64,000 nt of DNA, taken from AC-32 sp963736055 (GTDB taxonomy: Bacteria; Actinomycetota; Thermoleophilia; Gaiellales; Gaiellaceae). Location: NCBI GenBank assembly GCA_963736055.1, contig CAVTNM010000009.1, positions 676,183 to 740,182 on the forward strand, written 5' to 3'. The notes beneath the pieces are model-generated. The model ran no database searches and was not told where the DNA came from. It worked only from the letters and a program-made list of their open reading frames with translations. The position numbers and the translations under genes were made by a program. Shown here piece after piece: positions 42,222-50,635 of this stretch (position 1 is the stretch's first letter; every line of letters starts with the position of its first letter).

Positions 42222-42323
42222 GCCGCCATCGTCGTCGCTGCCGCGCGGCACGGGGACCCACCAACTCGTCCCGTCGTGGAACGGCCCGTGGTCCGGTTCC
42301 CGTGCGCACCACCGGTCGTGCCA

Positions 42324-42354
42324 TGAACCTTTTCCCGGGTGCGACCATCTGTAG
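42324..42354 (+). promoter_or_regulatory. ECF-type promoter of sigma gene 1
   Basis: TGAAC (42324-42328), 23 bases, then TAGTGGGTGAA. The same arrangement and the same TAGTGGGTGAA are found before sigma gene 3 on the other strand. Confidence 0.65.
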
Positions 42355-42395
42355 TGGGTGAAGCGCCCGAACGGGCGCCGCTGGAGTACCGGCCC

Positions 42396-42947
42396 ATGCG
42401 GACGAGGCTGGTCGAACGGGCCCGCGATGGCGACGACGTCGCCTTCACGGAACTCGTCGACCTGGACGGCGACCTCTGCTACGCCATCGCCTATCGGATC
42501 CTGCGCGATGCGGAGCGGGCCCAGGACGCGGTCCAACAGGCATTCCTCCTCGCCTGGCGCGAGCTTCCGCGGCTGCGCGATCCTGAGCGCTTCGGTCCCT
42601 GGCTCCATCGGCTGCTCGTGAACGCCTGTTACGAGGAGCTGCGTCGCCATCGGCGCTGGAGCACCCGCATCCGGGCCCTGCCGGTCGACGGACCGAGCGA
42701 GCCCGATTCGACGGTCACGGTCGACGACCGTGACGCCCTCGACCGCGCCTTTCGGCGGCTCACGCCGGAGCAGCGCGCGGTCTTCGTCCTGCATCACCAC
42801 GCCGGGCACCCGCTGGCGGAGGTCGCCGACATCGTCGGCGCGCCCGTCGGGACCGTGAAATCCCGGCTGCACTACGCCACCCGAACCCTGCGCGCGGCGA
42901 TCGTCGCTGACAGCCAGGTCGATCCCCAGGAGGCCCGACTGGCATGA
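42396..42947 (+). CDS. ECF RNA polymerase sigma factor 1
   Basis: Extracytoplasmic-function sigma70 of 183 residues, regions 2 and 4 only. Region 2: FTELVDLDGDLCYAIAYRIL then AERAQDAVQQAFLLAWRELP, the core-binding and -10 recognition helices. Region 4: LDRAFRRLTPEQRAVFVLHH, then LAEVADIVGAPVGTVKSRLH, the -35 recognition HTH. No C-terminal SnoaL or other extension. The ATG at 42396 is preferred over one at 42339, because other family members here begin M(D)R-DLVE at this point. Its TGA overlaps the ATG of the partner gene, as in all six cassettes. Confidence 0.92.
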   Translation: MRTRLVERARDGDDVAFTELVDLDGDLCYAIAYRILRDAERAQDAVQQAFLLAWRELPRLRDPERFGPWLHRLLVNACYEELRRHRRWSTRIRALPVDGPSEPDSTVTVDDRDALDRAFRRLTPEQRAVFVLHHHAGHPLAEVADIVGAPVGTVKSRLHYATRTLRAAIVADSQVDPQEARLA

Positions 42948-43753
42948 ACGTCATGCGCGATCCCGACACGATCCTCGCTGCGTGGCTGGAAGAGGGGCCG
43001 AACCGGCTCCCCGACCCGACGAAGCGGGCGATCGCGGTGACCACCCGAACCACCCACCAGACGCGGCGCCCGATGTGGTCGCCGTGGAGGTTCCCACCGA
43101 TGAATGGATATGCGCGCCTTGCGCTCGGGGCGGTGGCCGTCGTGGCCATCGCTCTCGGCGGGCTGTATCTCATCAATCCCGCGCCGCGAGGCGGGGTCGG
43201 CGGACCGCTGGCAACGCCGTCGCCGTCGGCCTCGCCGAGTCCATCCGTCACGGCTCCACCCACGCTGACGGAGTCATTCACATCGGAGATCCACGGGATC
43301 TCGATCTCATACCCGACCGGTTGGACGGTCCAGGCGGCGACCAAACCGTGGACGTCAGGCCTCCCGAATGAGTGCGATCCGTCATCGTGCGGGGACTTGA
43401 TCTCCGCAGTCGTCTCCGGCTCGCCGTTCTTGAGCCCGGCGTCCCAGCCATTAGGTGGCCAGTCCGGCGAGCAATGGGCGACCAGGATCCTGAACGAACC
43501 GGGATGGGAAGCGACGTGCCCTGCGGTGACCGAACCGATCACGATCGACGGTGCCCCGGGGATGATCGCCGTCACCTGTCCGGACGGCGTCCTGGCAGCC
43601 CTGACCTGGGTCGGGGACCGCGGCTATCTCATCGTCCTGTACGGAGTCGACGACAAGGCGTGGTTCAAGCAGATCCTGGCCACGGTCGATCTCCGTCCAG
43701 AGGATGCGGTCAGGGCATCCCCGTCGCCCAAGTCAAGTCCGAGTCCGTCCTGA
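42944..43753 (+). CDS. Putative membrane anti-sigma factor 1
   Basis: 269 residues. The cytoplasmic N-terminus has the shared motif L11-x-x-W14-x-x-x-G18-P19-x-x-x-P23-D24 found in four other sigma partners here. It is followed by a Trp/Arg-rich stretch (MWSPWRFPP), one transmembrane helix (about residues 57-77, LALGAVAVVAIALGGLYLI), and a Ser/Pro linker. The exterior domain has paired Cys (CDPSSCG; TCPAV; VTCPDG), GISISYPTGWTVQAATKP and a C-terminal LIVLYGVDDKAWFKQILATV. There is no zinc HxxxCxxC motif. By position (ATGA overlap) it should hold sigma 1 at the membrane; that is inference. Confidence 0.75.
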   Translation: MNVMRDPDTILAAWLEEGPNRLPDPTKRAIAVTTRTTHQTRRPMWSPWRFPPMNGYARLALGAVAVVAIALGGLYLINPAPRGGVGGPLATPSPSASPSPSVTAPPTLTESFTSEIHGISISYPTGWTVQAATKPWTSGLPNECDPSSCGDLISAVVSGSPFLSPASQPLGGQSGEQWATRILNEPGWEATCPAVTEPITIDGAPGMIAVTCPDGVLAALTWVGDRGYLIVLYGVDDKAWFKQILATVDLRPEDAVRASPSPKSSPSPS

Positions 43754-43867
43754 GCTCCTGTTCTGAGGATCGCCCACCGCCCGGCCTCGCGAGAAGACGT
43801 TTCGGGGCCGGGCGGTCCAGGCTGGCTCGGGCAGGGCTGGTCACCGAACTGAAAAGACACGAAGATC

Positions 43868-43896
43868 GAACAGTTCGCGCGTTCGCACACTCTTAT
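43868..43896 (+). promoter_or_regulatory. ECF-type promoter of sigma gene 2
   Basis: GAAC (43868-43871), 22 bases, then TAT at 43894. The remaining 184-base interval between the cassettes (43754-43937) shows nothing else. Confidence 0.5.
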
Positions 43897-43937
43897 CCGC
43901 AAGCAGCCCACGATGGGCGGCCGTTGTCGGAGGATCG

Positions 43938-44474
43938 ATGGACCGCGAGGTCGTCGAACGGGCAAAGCGTGGCGATCGCGATGCATATGCGAGCATCGCG
44001 CGCGCCTATGGCGATGGCCTGTTCGTGCTGGCCCAGCGGATGCTGCGCGACATCGACGCCGCCGACGACGCCCTGCAGCAGACGCTGGTCATCGCCTGGC
44101 GCCAGCTGCCGCGGCTGCGCGACCCGGAGCGGCTCGAATCCTGGCTTCGCCGGATCCTCGTCCGCTGCTGCTACGAGGAGGCTCGCCGGACCCGGCGTGT
44201 CCAGAGCCTGACCGTCGAACCCGCCCCGACGAGCGGTGACTTCGAGATCGACGATCGCGATCAGCTCGAGCGTGGGTTCATGCGGCTGCCGCCCGATCAT
44301 CGCGCGATCCTCGCGATGCATCACTACCTCGGCCTGTCGTCGGCCGAGATCGCCGAGACACTCGGCATCCCCGCCGGGACGGCGCGGTCCCGACTCCACT
44401 ACGCCCATCAGGCCATGCGCGCCGCGCTCGACGCGGTCGAACGCGGCGTCCCCTCCGGAGGAGCGGTCCGATGA
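43938..44474 (+). CDS. ECF RNA polymerase sigma factor 2
   Basis: 178 residues. MDREVVERAKRGDRDAYASI opens region 2, which continues IDAADDALQQTLVIAWRQLP and LRDPERLESWLRRILVRCCY. Region 4 has LERGFMRLPPDHRAILAMHH and LSSAEIAETLGIPAGTARSR. GGAGG is five bases before the ATG. Close paralogue of sigma 1, 4 and 5 in this window by the shared region 2 and 4 helices. Overlaps its partner by ATGA. Confidence 0.92.
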   Translation: MDREVVERAKRGDRDAYASIARAYGDGLFVLAQRMLRDIDAADDALQQTLVIAWRQLPRLRDPERLESWLRRILVRCCYEEARRTRRVQSLTVEPAPTSGDFEIDDRDQLERGFMRLPPDHRAILAMHHYLGLSSAEIAETLGIPAGTARSRLHYAHQAMRAALDAVERGVPSGGAVR

Positions 44475-45757
44475 CGACCACGTACGACATCGAGCGGATC
44501 CTCGACACCTGGTTCGAGGCTGGTCCGCGGTTGGCCCCGGACGGATCGATCGACCGGGCCCTCGCGGCAACGATCGGTATCCGGCAGGTGCGTCCAGGTC
44601 TCAGCTGGCCTCGAGTCGTCGATCGACCCGGGCTTCGGACGGCGGTCGTGGTGCCCGCCATAGGAGTCATGGTCCTGGGCGTCGCACTGGTGGCGTCGAT
44701 CGCCCCGTGGTCCGCGCCATCCGTGGCGGCCCCGACGTCGTCGCCCACGGCTGCCCCGACCGCCAGCCCGTCGCCGACGGCAACGGCTCGGCCGGCGTCG
44801 GACATCACCGCCCAGCCGCAACCGTCGCTCGAGTCGACCTATTGGAGCAAACCGTTCGCGTCTGGCGTGCATGACTACGGTCTCCTCCATCCGGCAAGCT
44901 GGCGAGCGGAGGCGGCGACCGGTTCATCGGACCCCGACACGTTCACAGGACCGGACGGGACGACACTGTCGATCTCGACTCGGCCGCTGCCTCCGGGCCA
45001 GTCGCCGACGCCTGGTGCGATGGCGGAGTGGGCCGACGCCGAGCTGGAGCACCACTTCGACACGACGGCCGAGAGGCCGCAGTGCACGTGGACCCCAGGC
45101 GGCACCATGTTCCCGAAGGATTTCGTGATCACGAAGGTCGGCGGCCGGGTGGCCGTCTCCCGTGGCGAGTGCCAATTCGTCGACGCGGTCGTTCCCGTCG
45201 GCGATCGCATCTACGTCCTTGTCCTCAAGTCCAGCAAGCATCGGCCAGGGGGCGACGAGGCGATGTTCGCCGACATCTCGAACGCCATCCGGTTCACGGG
45301 CGACTGGACGGACGGTCGATCCGATCGCTATGGCTATCGGATGTCGCGCCCGGCTGCCTGGGTCGTCCGACCGGCCACACGGGCCTGGACGCTGGAGCGC
45401 GACCGGTCCGAATGGGACAGCGAGGCAGCCGACGGGTATGTGCCGCCGGACGACGCCCCCTACGTGTCGGTCTTCAGCGCACCGTGGACCGGCCAGCCGC
45501 GGGGTTGGCATACGGTCTATCGAGCGGTCATCGGGAACCGGGCGCCATATCAGGCTTCGCCGCGGCCTTGTTTCCCGGACTTCCAGCAGCTCGTCCACGT
45601 CGACGTGGGCGGACGCCCTGGCCTGATCAGCCTCGGCTGTGATCAGACCGCGGCCTACGTCTTCGGCGACGGCGTGGTCCATGTCTTCACCGTCTGGCGA
45701 GCCGACGAGGAGGCGCTCCTGTACCCCCTCCTCTCGACGGTCGAATTCGGGCCCTGA
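44471..45757 (+). CDS. Putative membrane anti-sigma factor 2
   Basis: 428 residues. N-terminal motif identical in position to partner 1 (L11, W14, G18-P19, P23-D24), then a single helix (about residues 57-78, VVVPAIGVMVLGVALVASI) and a Thr/Ala/Pro linker. The exterior part is two similar halves, each a lipoprotein-like beta domain: one with GLLHPASWRAEAATGS, the other with YGYRMSRPAAWVVRPATRAW. The halves look like an internal duplication of one sensor domain. It has four or more Cys and no enzymatic motif. Probably senses an envelope condition and controls sigma 2. Confidence 0.75.
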   Translation: MTTTYDIERILDTWFEAGPRLAPDGSIDRALAATIGIRQVRPGLSWPRVVDRPGLRTAVVVPAIGVMVLGVALVASIAPWSAPSVAAPTSSPTAAPTASPSPTATARPASDITAQPQPSLESTYWSKPFASGVHDYGLLHPASWRAEAATGSSDPDTFTGPDGTTLSISTRPLPPGQSPTPGAMAEWADAELEHHFDTTAERPQCTWTPGGTMFPKDFVITKVGGRVAVSRGECQFVDAVVPVGDRIYVLVLKSSKHRPGGDEAMFADISNAIRFTGDWTDGRSDRYGYRMSRPAAWVVRPATRAWTLERDRSEWDSEAADGYVPPDDAPYVSVFSAPWTGQPRGWHTVYRAVIGNRAPYQASPRPCFPDFQQLVHVDVGGRPGLISLGCDQTAAYVFGDGVVHVFTVWRADEEALLYPLLSTVEFGP

Positions 45758-45809
45758 CGGTTTCGGCCGATCTTGCACGGTCGAGGCGCGATGACCGCCA
45801 TGAAGCTGA

Positions 45810-47036
45810 TCAGTCCGGGAACGCCTCCGGCCCGCGCTCGCTGAGTTCGCGGGCCTCGCCGGAGGCGTCCTCGGCCGGCAGCCACGAATACGGGTAGCGG
45901 CCGTCCTCGAGGGCGGCCGCTTGCCGCGTGATCTTGAGCGGGTGGAACGTGTCGACCATGACCGCCAGCTCCTCGGTCGCCTCCTTGCCGATCGACGCCT
46001 CGGCGGTGCCCGGATGCGGGCCGTGCGGATCCCCGCCGGATGGAGCGTGAACGACGAGATGCCCACTCCGCGGCGGCTCATGAAGTTGCCGGCGACGTAG
46101 TAGATGACCTCGTCGCTGTTGATGTTCGAGTGGTTGTACGGCGCCGGGATCGCCAGCGGGTGGTAGTCGAACTTGCGCGGCACGAACGAGCAGACGACGA
46201 AGTTCCGCGCCGCGAACGTCTGGTGGACCGGCGGCGGCTGGTGGACGCGCCCGGTGATCGGCTCGAAGTCGCCGATGTTGAAGGCGAACGGCCAGAGGTA
46301 GCCGTCCCAGCCCACCACGTCGAACGGGTGATGGCGTGTAGTGGTAGGCGGTCAGCCGGTCGCGCATCTTGACGTGGACCCGGAAGTCGCCCTCGTCGGT
46401 GCGGGCCGGGACGTCGTCCGGCAGCCGGATGTCGCGCTGCGAGAACGGCGAGTGCTCCAGGAGCTGGCCGTAGTCGTTGCGATAGCGCTTGGGCGCCTCG
46501 ATCTCCGACGGGCACTCCAGGTAGAGCATCCGCTGGGTCGACGCCGGCGTCCGGGACGAGCCGCCAGGTCGTCCCGATCGGCAGGACCAGGTAGTCGCCG
46601 GGGCCGTAGCGGAGCGGCCCGAAGACCGTGTCGAGGAGCCCGCTGCCCTCGTGGACGTACAGCAGTTCGTCCGCCTCGCCGTTGCGGTAGAAGAGCGTCT
46701 CGGCCATCGCCGTCGGCCGGCCGGACGACGCCCATGACGACGTCGTTGTTGAAGAACAGCGGGATGCGACCGGTCACCGCGTCGCCGTGCGGCTCCACCC
46801 CGGCGGCGTCGATCAGGCGATGGTGGTGATAGCCGTCGTCGGCTTCCTCGATCGACGATCGTCCGGACCGGTTCGATCCGATGCGTCCGGGTCGGCGGGA
46901 CGACGTGGTAGAGCAGCGATGAGCGACCGCTGAAGCCCTCGACGCCGAAGAGCTCCTCGGCGTAGAGCGAGCCGTCGGGGGCGCGGTGCTGGGTGTGGCG
47001 CTTCGGCGGGACGCTGCCCCGGGCGACGTAGAACAT
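45810..47036 (-). CDS. hmgA: Homogentisate 1,2-dioxygenase (frameshifted)
   Basis: A non-haem iron dioxygenase that opens homogentisate to maleylacetoacetate in tyrosine/phenylalanine degradation. The bacterial-type N-terminus MFYVARGSVPPKRHTQHRAP is followed by ELFGVEGFSGRSSLLYHVVP, LFFNNDVVMGVVRP, LLYVHEGSGLLDTVFGPLRY, HHPFDVVGWDGYLWPFAFNI, PYNHSNINSDEVIYYVAGNF (iron-site region) and a final HGPHPG-bearing segment. About 405 residues. Four or five insertions between 46040 and 46860. GGAGG lies eight bases before the ATG. hppD, the preceding pathway step, is 12 kb to the right. Confidence 0.93.
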   Translation of the reverse strand: MFYVARGSVPPKRHTQHRAPDGSLYAEELFGVEGFSGRSSLLYHVVPPTRTHRIEPVRTIVDRGSRRRLSPPSPDRRRRGGAARRRGDRSHPAVLQQRRRHGRRPAGRRRWPRRSSTATARRTNCCTSTRAAGSSTRSSGRSATAPATTWSCRSGRPGGSSRTPASTQRMLYLECPSEIEAPKRYRNDYGQLLEHSPFSQRDIRLPDDVPARTDEGDFRVHVKMRDRLTAYHYTPSPVRRGGLGRLPLAVRLQHRRLRADHRARPPAAAGPPDVRGAELRRLLVRAAQVRLPPAGDPGAVQPLEHQQRRGHLLRRRQLHEPPRSGHLVVHAPSGGDPHGPHPGTAEASIGKEATEELAVMVDTFHPLKITRQAAALEDGRYPYSWLPAEDASGEARELSERGPEAFPD

Positions 47037-47118
47037 CGACGATCGGCCTCCAGTGGGTTCGACGGTCAGTCTATTGCGCTCCAGGGCCGCCGAGGGTGAA
47101 ACCGTGACCGTCGCGGCG

Positions 47119-47124
47119 TACAGT
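47119..47124 (+). promoter_or_regulatory. -10-like TACAGT box before the cyclase gene
   Basis: TACAGT ends 6 bases before the ATG at 47131, supporting that start and a leaderless mRNA. Confidence 0.4.
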
Positions 47125-47130
47125 CCGGGC

Positions 47131-47925
47131 ATGCACAGGTCGCCGCCCGAGGAGAGCCTCCGGAAGGTCCTGATCGGCGAGCATGCCGGACTGCACCGGT
47201 TCCGTACGGCGCTCGGTCGGATCCCGGCCAGCCCTCGCTGCAAGATGTGCAATGCGCCGTTCGGGGCGCCGGGCGGCACGGTCATGCGCCATCTCGGCTT
47301 CGGCCGATTCCCGGGCAACCCGGCGATCTGCAACAACTGCATCAAGGCCTACAGCAAGCCCGGGATGAACGGGGCGGAGATCCCCGTCAGCCTGCTGTTT
47401 GCCGACATCCGGGGCTCGACCGGGATCGGCGAGCGGCTCAGCCCGACCGAGTTCCACGAGTTCCTGGGCCACTTCTATCGGATCGGTTCGCGGACGATCC
47501 TGCGGCACGACGGCCTGGTCGACAAGCTCGTCGGCGACGAGATCATCGGGCTGTTCTTCGGTGGCGTCTCCGGGCCGCAGCATGCGGCGGCCGCGATCGA
47601 CGCGGCGGTCGATCTGGTCGCCTCCGTCGGGCGAGAGGGCGCGACACCGAGCGGCGCGATCCCACTCGGGGCCGGCGTCCACACCGGGGAGGCGTACGTC
47701 GGGCCGACAGGACCCGAAGGTGAGGTGACCGACTTCACGGCGCTCGGCGACGCCGTCAACACGACCGCCCGACTCGCCTCCTCGGCGGCGGCCGGCGAAC
47801 TGCTCGTGTCGATCGAGGCGATGACGGCAGCCGGCCGTCCCACCGATGACCTTGAGCGACGAGACCTCGAGGTCCGCGGGCGGGAGGCGACGATCGACGT
47901 CGTCGTCCTCCGGCCCACAGGGTGA
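47131..47925 (+). CDS. Class III nucleotidyl cyclase with N-terminal Cys-rich domain
   Basis: 264 residues, uninterrupted. The N-terminal 75 residues carry two CxxC pairs, CKMC (about 31-34) and CNNC (about 60-63), separated by a basic loop (RHLGFGRFPGNPAI). This is a likely metal knuckle or redox site. The cyclase homology domain follows: LLFADIRGSTGIGERL (metal Asp), VDKLVGDEIIGLFFGGVSGP (second Asp), LGAGVHTGEAYVGPTGPEGE, and DFTALGDAVNTTARLASSAA (transition-state Asn/Arg region). Adenylyl or guanylyl preference cannot be fixed. It is convergent with the next gene 4 bases away. A soluble cytoplasmic enzyme. Confidence 0.85.
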   Translation: MHRSPPEESLRKVLIGEHAGLHRFRTALGRIPASPRCKMCNAPFGAPGGTVMRHLGFGRFPGNPAICNNCIKAYSKPGMNGAEIPVSLLFADIRGSTGIGERLSPTEFHEFLGHFYRIGSRTILRHDGLVDKLVGDEIIGLFFGGVSGPQHAAAAIDAAVDLVASVGREGATPSGAIPLGAGVHTGEAYVGPTGPEGEVTDFTALGDAVNTTARLASSAAAGELLVSIEAMTAAGRPTDDLERRDLEVRGREATIDVVVLRPTG

Positions 47926-47929
47926 GTGA

Positions 47930-49189
47930 TCAGGGGCTGGGGATCCAATGACCGATGTAGCCGAAGCCGACCGATTGATCACTGAGATCCATGCCGTTCT
48001 TGTCGACCGGTAGTCGGGCCGATCCGTCCGGGTCCATCAGCCAGAAGTAGTTGTCGTAGAACAGGATGTGCCGCCCGTCGGGCGTCCAGGAAGCGGCTCC
48101 GCCACTGTCGGTCAGCCTTGTGAGTCCGCTGCCGTCCGGCTTGACGGAGTACACGGCGTGGTTGAGGCCCACGACCCCGGCCGTCGTCCCGAGCGGACCC
48201 GAGGTGAAGACGATGGTCGATCCATCCGGAGACCAGTCCGGTTCGCCGGGCAGGAGGATGCCGGGCACGCTCAGGTCGGTCACGGCGCCGCTGGACACGT
48301 CGACGATCGAAAGGCGGCCTGACGCCGGCTTCGGGTTCCCGCCCCAGGTCAGGCGATGGAACACGATCCGCTGGCCGTCCGGCGACCACGACGGCTGCTC
48401 GGCGATGGCGTCGGCTGACGACCCAATGGTCAAGTCCAGCCGGGTGATCTTGCCGGAGGACAGGTCGCGGATGGCGAGCCAGCTTTGGCTGCCTTCGATG
48501 TGTGCGAAGACGATGCGCGTCCCGGTCGGGTCGTAGGCGGGGTCGCCTTCGATGCAATCGCAGTCGGTCCGCAGCTCGTGGAGGCTGGTCCCGTCAAGGT
48601 TCGCCTCCCAGATCCGACCCTTGTCGGCGTAGTCCTGGAAGACGACACGCTTGCCGTCCGGTGACACCTCGGCGGAGATCTTTCCAGTCGCGGGCTGGCC
48701 GGGAAGGAGTTCATGCAGGGTCGCCACCTGCATGTCCGCCGTGTCCATGAGGTAGAAGCGGTGCTTGTCGTTGCCGCTCTTGCCGGACTCCGAACCGTCC
48801 GGCGCGTTGCCGAAGTGTTCGACGAGGATCCGACCCGGCAGGTCGGAGTAGTCCGTCCGCGAAGATGCCGATGGGGACGCAGAGGCCGAGGCCGACAGGC
48901 TCGGCAGTGCGGTCGGTGGCGCCGGGGTGGCGACGGGCGTGTTGGCCGATGGACGGCCGCCGGCGAACATGAAGGCGCCACCGACCAGCAGCACGCCGAT
49001 GATGGCGGCCACCGCGAGGCGGGCAGGGGTGAGCATCGTGGAGGTCCTCCACGGGATGCGAAGATCCCGTTCCTGTGGGGTCGATGCGATCCGGAGAAGG
49101 GCGGCGTCCACGACGCGGTGAGGCGCCGCCGTGGGGCCGGCTTCGAGCCACGACCGAGCGGCGCGTTCGAGCGAGCGATCGTCGGTCAT
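47930..49189 (-). CDS. Putative anti-sigma factor 3 with TolB-like beta-propeller
   Basis: 419 residues. The N-terminal motif (W14, G18-P19, P23, then RVVD) matches the other sigma partners. One helix follows (ARLAVAAIIGVLLVGGAFMF, about residues 52-73) and a Ser/Ala/Pro linker. The exterior is a six-bladed PD40/TolB-type propeller: repeats such as ISAEVSPDGKRVVFQDYADK, GDPAYDPTGTRIVFAHI, EQPSWSPDGQRIVFHRLTWG, GEPDWSPDGSTIVFTSGPLG and AASWTPDGRHILFYDNY. Propellers of this sort bind ligands or proteins. ATG at 49189 overlaps the sigma 3 stop. No frameshift. Confidence 0.8.
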   Translation of the reverse strand: MTDDRSLERAARSWLEAGPTAAPHRVVDAALLRIASTPQERDLRIPWRTSTMLTPARLAVAAIIGVLLVGGAFMFAGGRPSANTPVATPAPPTALPSLSASASASPSASSRTDYSDLPGRILVEHFGNAPDGSESGKSGNDKHRFYLMDTADMQVATLHELLPGQPATGKISAEVSPDGKRVVFQDYADKGRIWEANLDGTSLHELRTDCDCIEGDPAYDPTGTRIVFAHIEGSQSWLAIRDLSSGKITRLDLTIGSSADAIAEQPSWSPDGQRIVFHRLTWGGNPKPASGRLSIVDVSSGAVTDLSVPGILLPGEPDWSPDGSTIVFTSGPLGTTAGVVGLNHAVYSVKPDGSGLTRLTDSGGAASWTPDGRHILFYDNYFWLMDPDGSARLPVDKNGMDLSDQSVGFGYIGHWIPSP

Positions 49190-49740
49190 GCGAGACGTCC
49201 TCCGGGGATGGTCTGCTCCGCTTCGGCCGCGAGGGCGTCGCGGAGTGCGCGTGTGGCGTAGTGCAGTCGCGAACGGGCCGTGCCCGCGGGGATCTCGAGC
49301 ATCTCGGCGATCTCCACGAGCGGCAGCCCGAGGTAGTGGTGCAGGACGAAGACCGCCCGCTGGTCGATCGGGAGCCGGCGGAATGCCCGTTCCAGTTCGT
49401 CGCGGTCGGCGATGGCGGCCGTGCCGTCCGGGGTGGTCGGCCCCTCGAGGGGCAAGATCCGGACATTGGCCGTCCATTGGCGGGCCCGCTGCGATTCGTC
49501 GTAGCAGGCGTGGACGAGGATGCGATGGATCCACGCCTCGAAGCGGTCGGGCTCCCGCAGGTGCGGGATCCGGCGCCAGGCGAGCACGAGGGCGTTCTGC
49601 AGCGCGTCCTCGGCGAGACTCGAGTCGCGCAGGATCCGCTGGGCCACCGCGTAGAGCGAGTCACTGACCTGGTGCACCAGGACGGCGAACGCCTCACGAT
49701 CGCCCCGACGGGCCTGCTCGACGAGGTCTCGATCCACCAT
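49186..49740 (-). CDS. ECF RNA polymerase sigma factor 3
   Basis: 184 residues from the ATG at 49740 (an earlier frame opening at 49776 is less likely since it would extend into the promoter). Region 2: FAVLVHQVSDSLYAVAQRIL, SLAEDALQNALVLAWRRIPH. Region 4: LERAFRRLPIDQRAVFVLHH, LVEIAEMLEIPAGTARSRLH. Same architecture as the other copies but on the opposite strand, with its partner downstream by ATGA overlap. Confidence 0.92.
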   Translation of the reverse strand: MVDRDLVEQARRGDREAFAVLVHQVSDSLYAVAQRILRDSSLAEDALQNALVLAWRRIPHLREPDRFEAWIHRILVHACYDESQRARQWTANVRILPLEGPTTPDGTAAIADRDELERAFRRLPIDQRAVFVLHHYLGLPLVEIAEMLEIPAGTARSRLHYATRALRDALAAEAEQTIPGGRLA

Positions 49741-49779
49741 CGACCTCCGATGACCGGGCCGTCTGGTCCGGTTCACCCA

Positions 49780-49810
49780 CTATGACGGTCGGGTCGACGG
49801 GGAACGTTCA
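49780..49810 (-). promoter_or_regulatory. ECF-type promoter of sigma gene 3
   Basis: On the minus strand TGAAC (49806-49810), 23 bases, TAGTGGGTGAA. The spacing and the 3' block are identical to those of sigma gene 1. Confidence 0.65.
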
Positions 49811-49876
49811 GCCGACGATGGCGACGGTCGGACAAGCCCGCCCGGTCGAGCGCGGGATCTGATGGCACGGAATGTG

Positions 49877-49895
49877 ATATCATCGAGCATGATAT
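49877..49895 (+). promoter_or_regulatory. Operator/promoter of the VapBC module
   Basis: ATATCAT-CGAGC-ATGATAT, a perfect 7+7 inverted repeat reaching into the vapB ATG (49894). It contains a -10-like TATCAT (49878-49883). This is the expected place for autorepression by the antitoxin, and the mRNA would be leaderless or nearly so. Confidence 0.65.
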
Positions 49896-50175
49896 GAGCG
49901 ACTATGTCCCGTTCCAGGTCCAGCTGACCCGTGCCCAGCACCGGCGGCTCAAGCGACTGGCCGAATCGCGCGGCGTGTCGATGGGATCGATCCTCCGTGA
50001 GAGCGTGGCGGACTACCTGACCGATGCGACGGCCGGGGACGATCCGGCGCTCGGGATCATCGGGCTGATCGTCGACGATGGTCCGACCCCGCATGGCGAC
50101 CCCGCCACGGAACACGATGCGTACCTGACTGACGCGCTGGAGGCCGAGGGCCGCGTGGTCCGCGCTCCCCGGTGA
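49894..50175 (+). CDS. vapB: Ribbon-helix-helix-type antitoxin
   Basis: 93 residues. The N-terminal FQVQLTRAQHRRLKRLAESR then GVSMGSILRESVADYLTD is a MetJ/Arc/CopG ribbon-helix-helix, which binds operator DNA as a dimer. The C-terminal acidic tail (DDPALGIIGLIVDDGPTPHG, EHDAYLTDALEAEGRV) would wrap the toxin. The stop overlaps the toxin start (GTGA). Naming as VapB follows from the PIN partner. Confidence 0.82.
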   Translation: MSDYVPFQVQLTRAQHRRLKRLAESRGVSMGSILRESVADYLTDATAGDDPALGIIGLIVDDGPTPHGDPATEHDAYLTDALEAEGRVVRAPR

Positions 50176-50585
50176 CGGGAGTCCTGCTCGATACGAGCGC
50201 CATCTTCGCATCGGCACGACCTAGATCGGAGTGGCACGCCGAGGCCGCGGCCGCGTACCGTGCCCTGATCGTTGGAACGGAGTGGCTCGTCACGACGGAT
50301 CTGATCGTCGCGGAGCTTCACGCCTTGTCGATCGCTCGCGTCCACCCACGGTTCGGACTCGAGCTCGTCGAGCGGCTCATGGCCTCCGAGCGGATCGAGG
50401 TGATCGTGGCGGGGACCGATCGGATCGCGTCCGCGATCGACCTGCTCCGCGATCGACCGGGCCGGGGGTATTCGCTCGCGGACGCGGTCTCCTTCATCGT
50501 GATGCGGGAGCAGTCGATCGGGCGAGCCCTCACCCTCGACGCCGATTTCATGGCCGAAGGATTCGAGGTCGCGCCACGACGCTGA
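50172..50585 (+). CDS. vapC: PIN-domain ribonuclease toxin
   Basis: 137 residues. GVLLDTSAIFASARPRSEWH carries the first catalytic Asp. The others are the Glu in LIVAELHALS, the Asp in GYSLADAVSFIVMRE and the Asp of ALTLDADFMAEGFEV, so the Mg-binding acidic set is complete. GTG start at 50172 overlapping the antitoxin. VapC toxins cleave tRNA or rRNA when the antitoxin is degraded. Confidence 0.88.
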   Translation: MTGVLLDTSAIFASARPRSEWHAEAAAAYRALIVGTEWLVTTDLIVAELHALSIARVHPRFGLELVERLMASERIEVIVAGTDRIASAIDLLRDRPGRGYSLADAVSFIVMREQSIGRALTLDADFMAEGFEVAPRR

Positions 50586-50635
50586 CGGTGCGCCGCCGGC
50601 GACGGAGCTTGTGTTCGAATGACCAGACTCGGGGA

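Noticed and set aside
49894..50585. Prophage or integrative element carrying the VapBC module
   Set aside because: No integrase, att-like repeats, tRNA or phage genes are seen nearby, and the flanking genes resemble the rest of the region.
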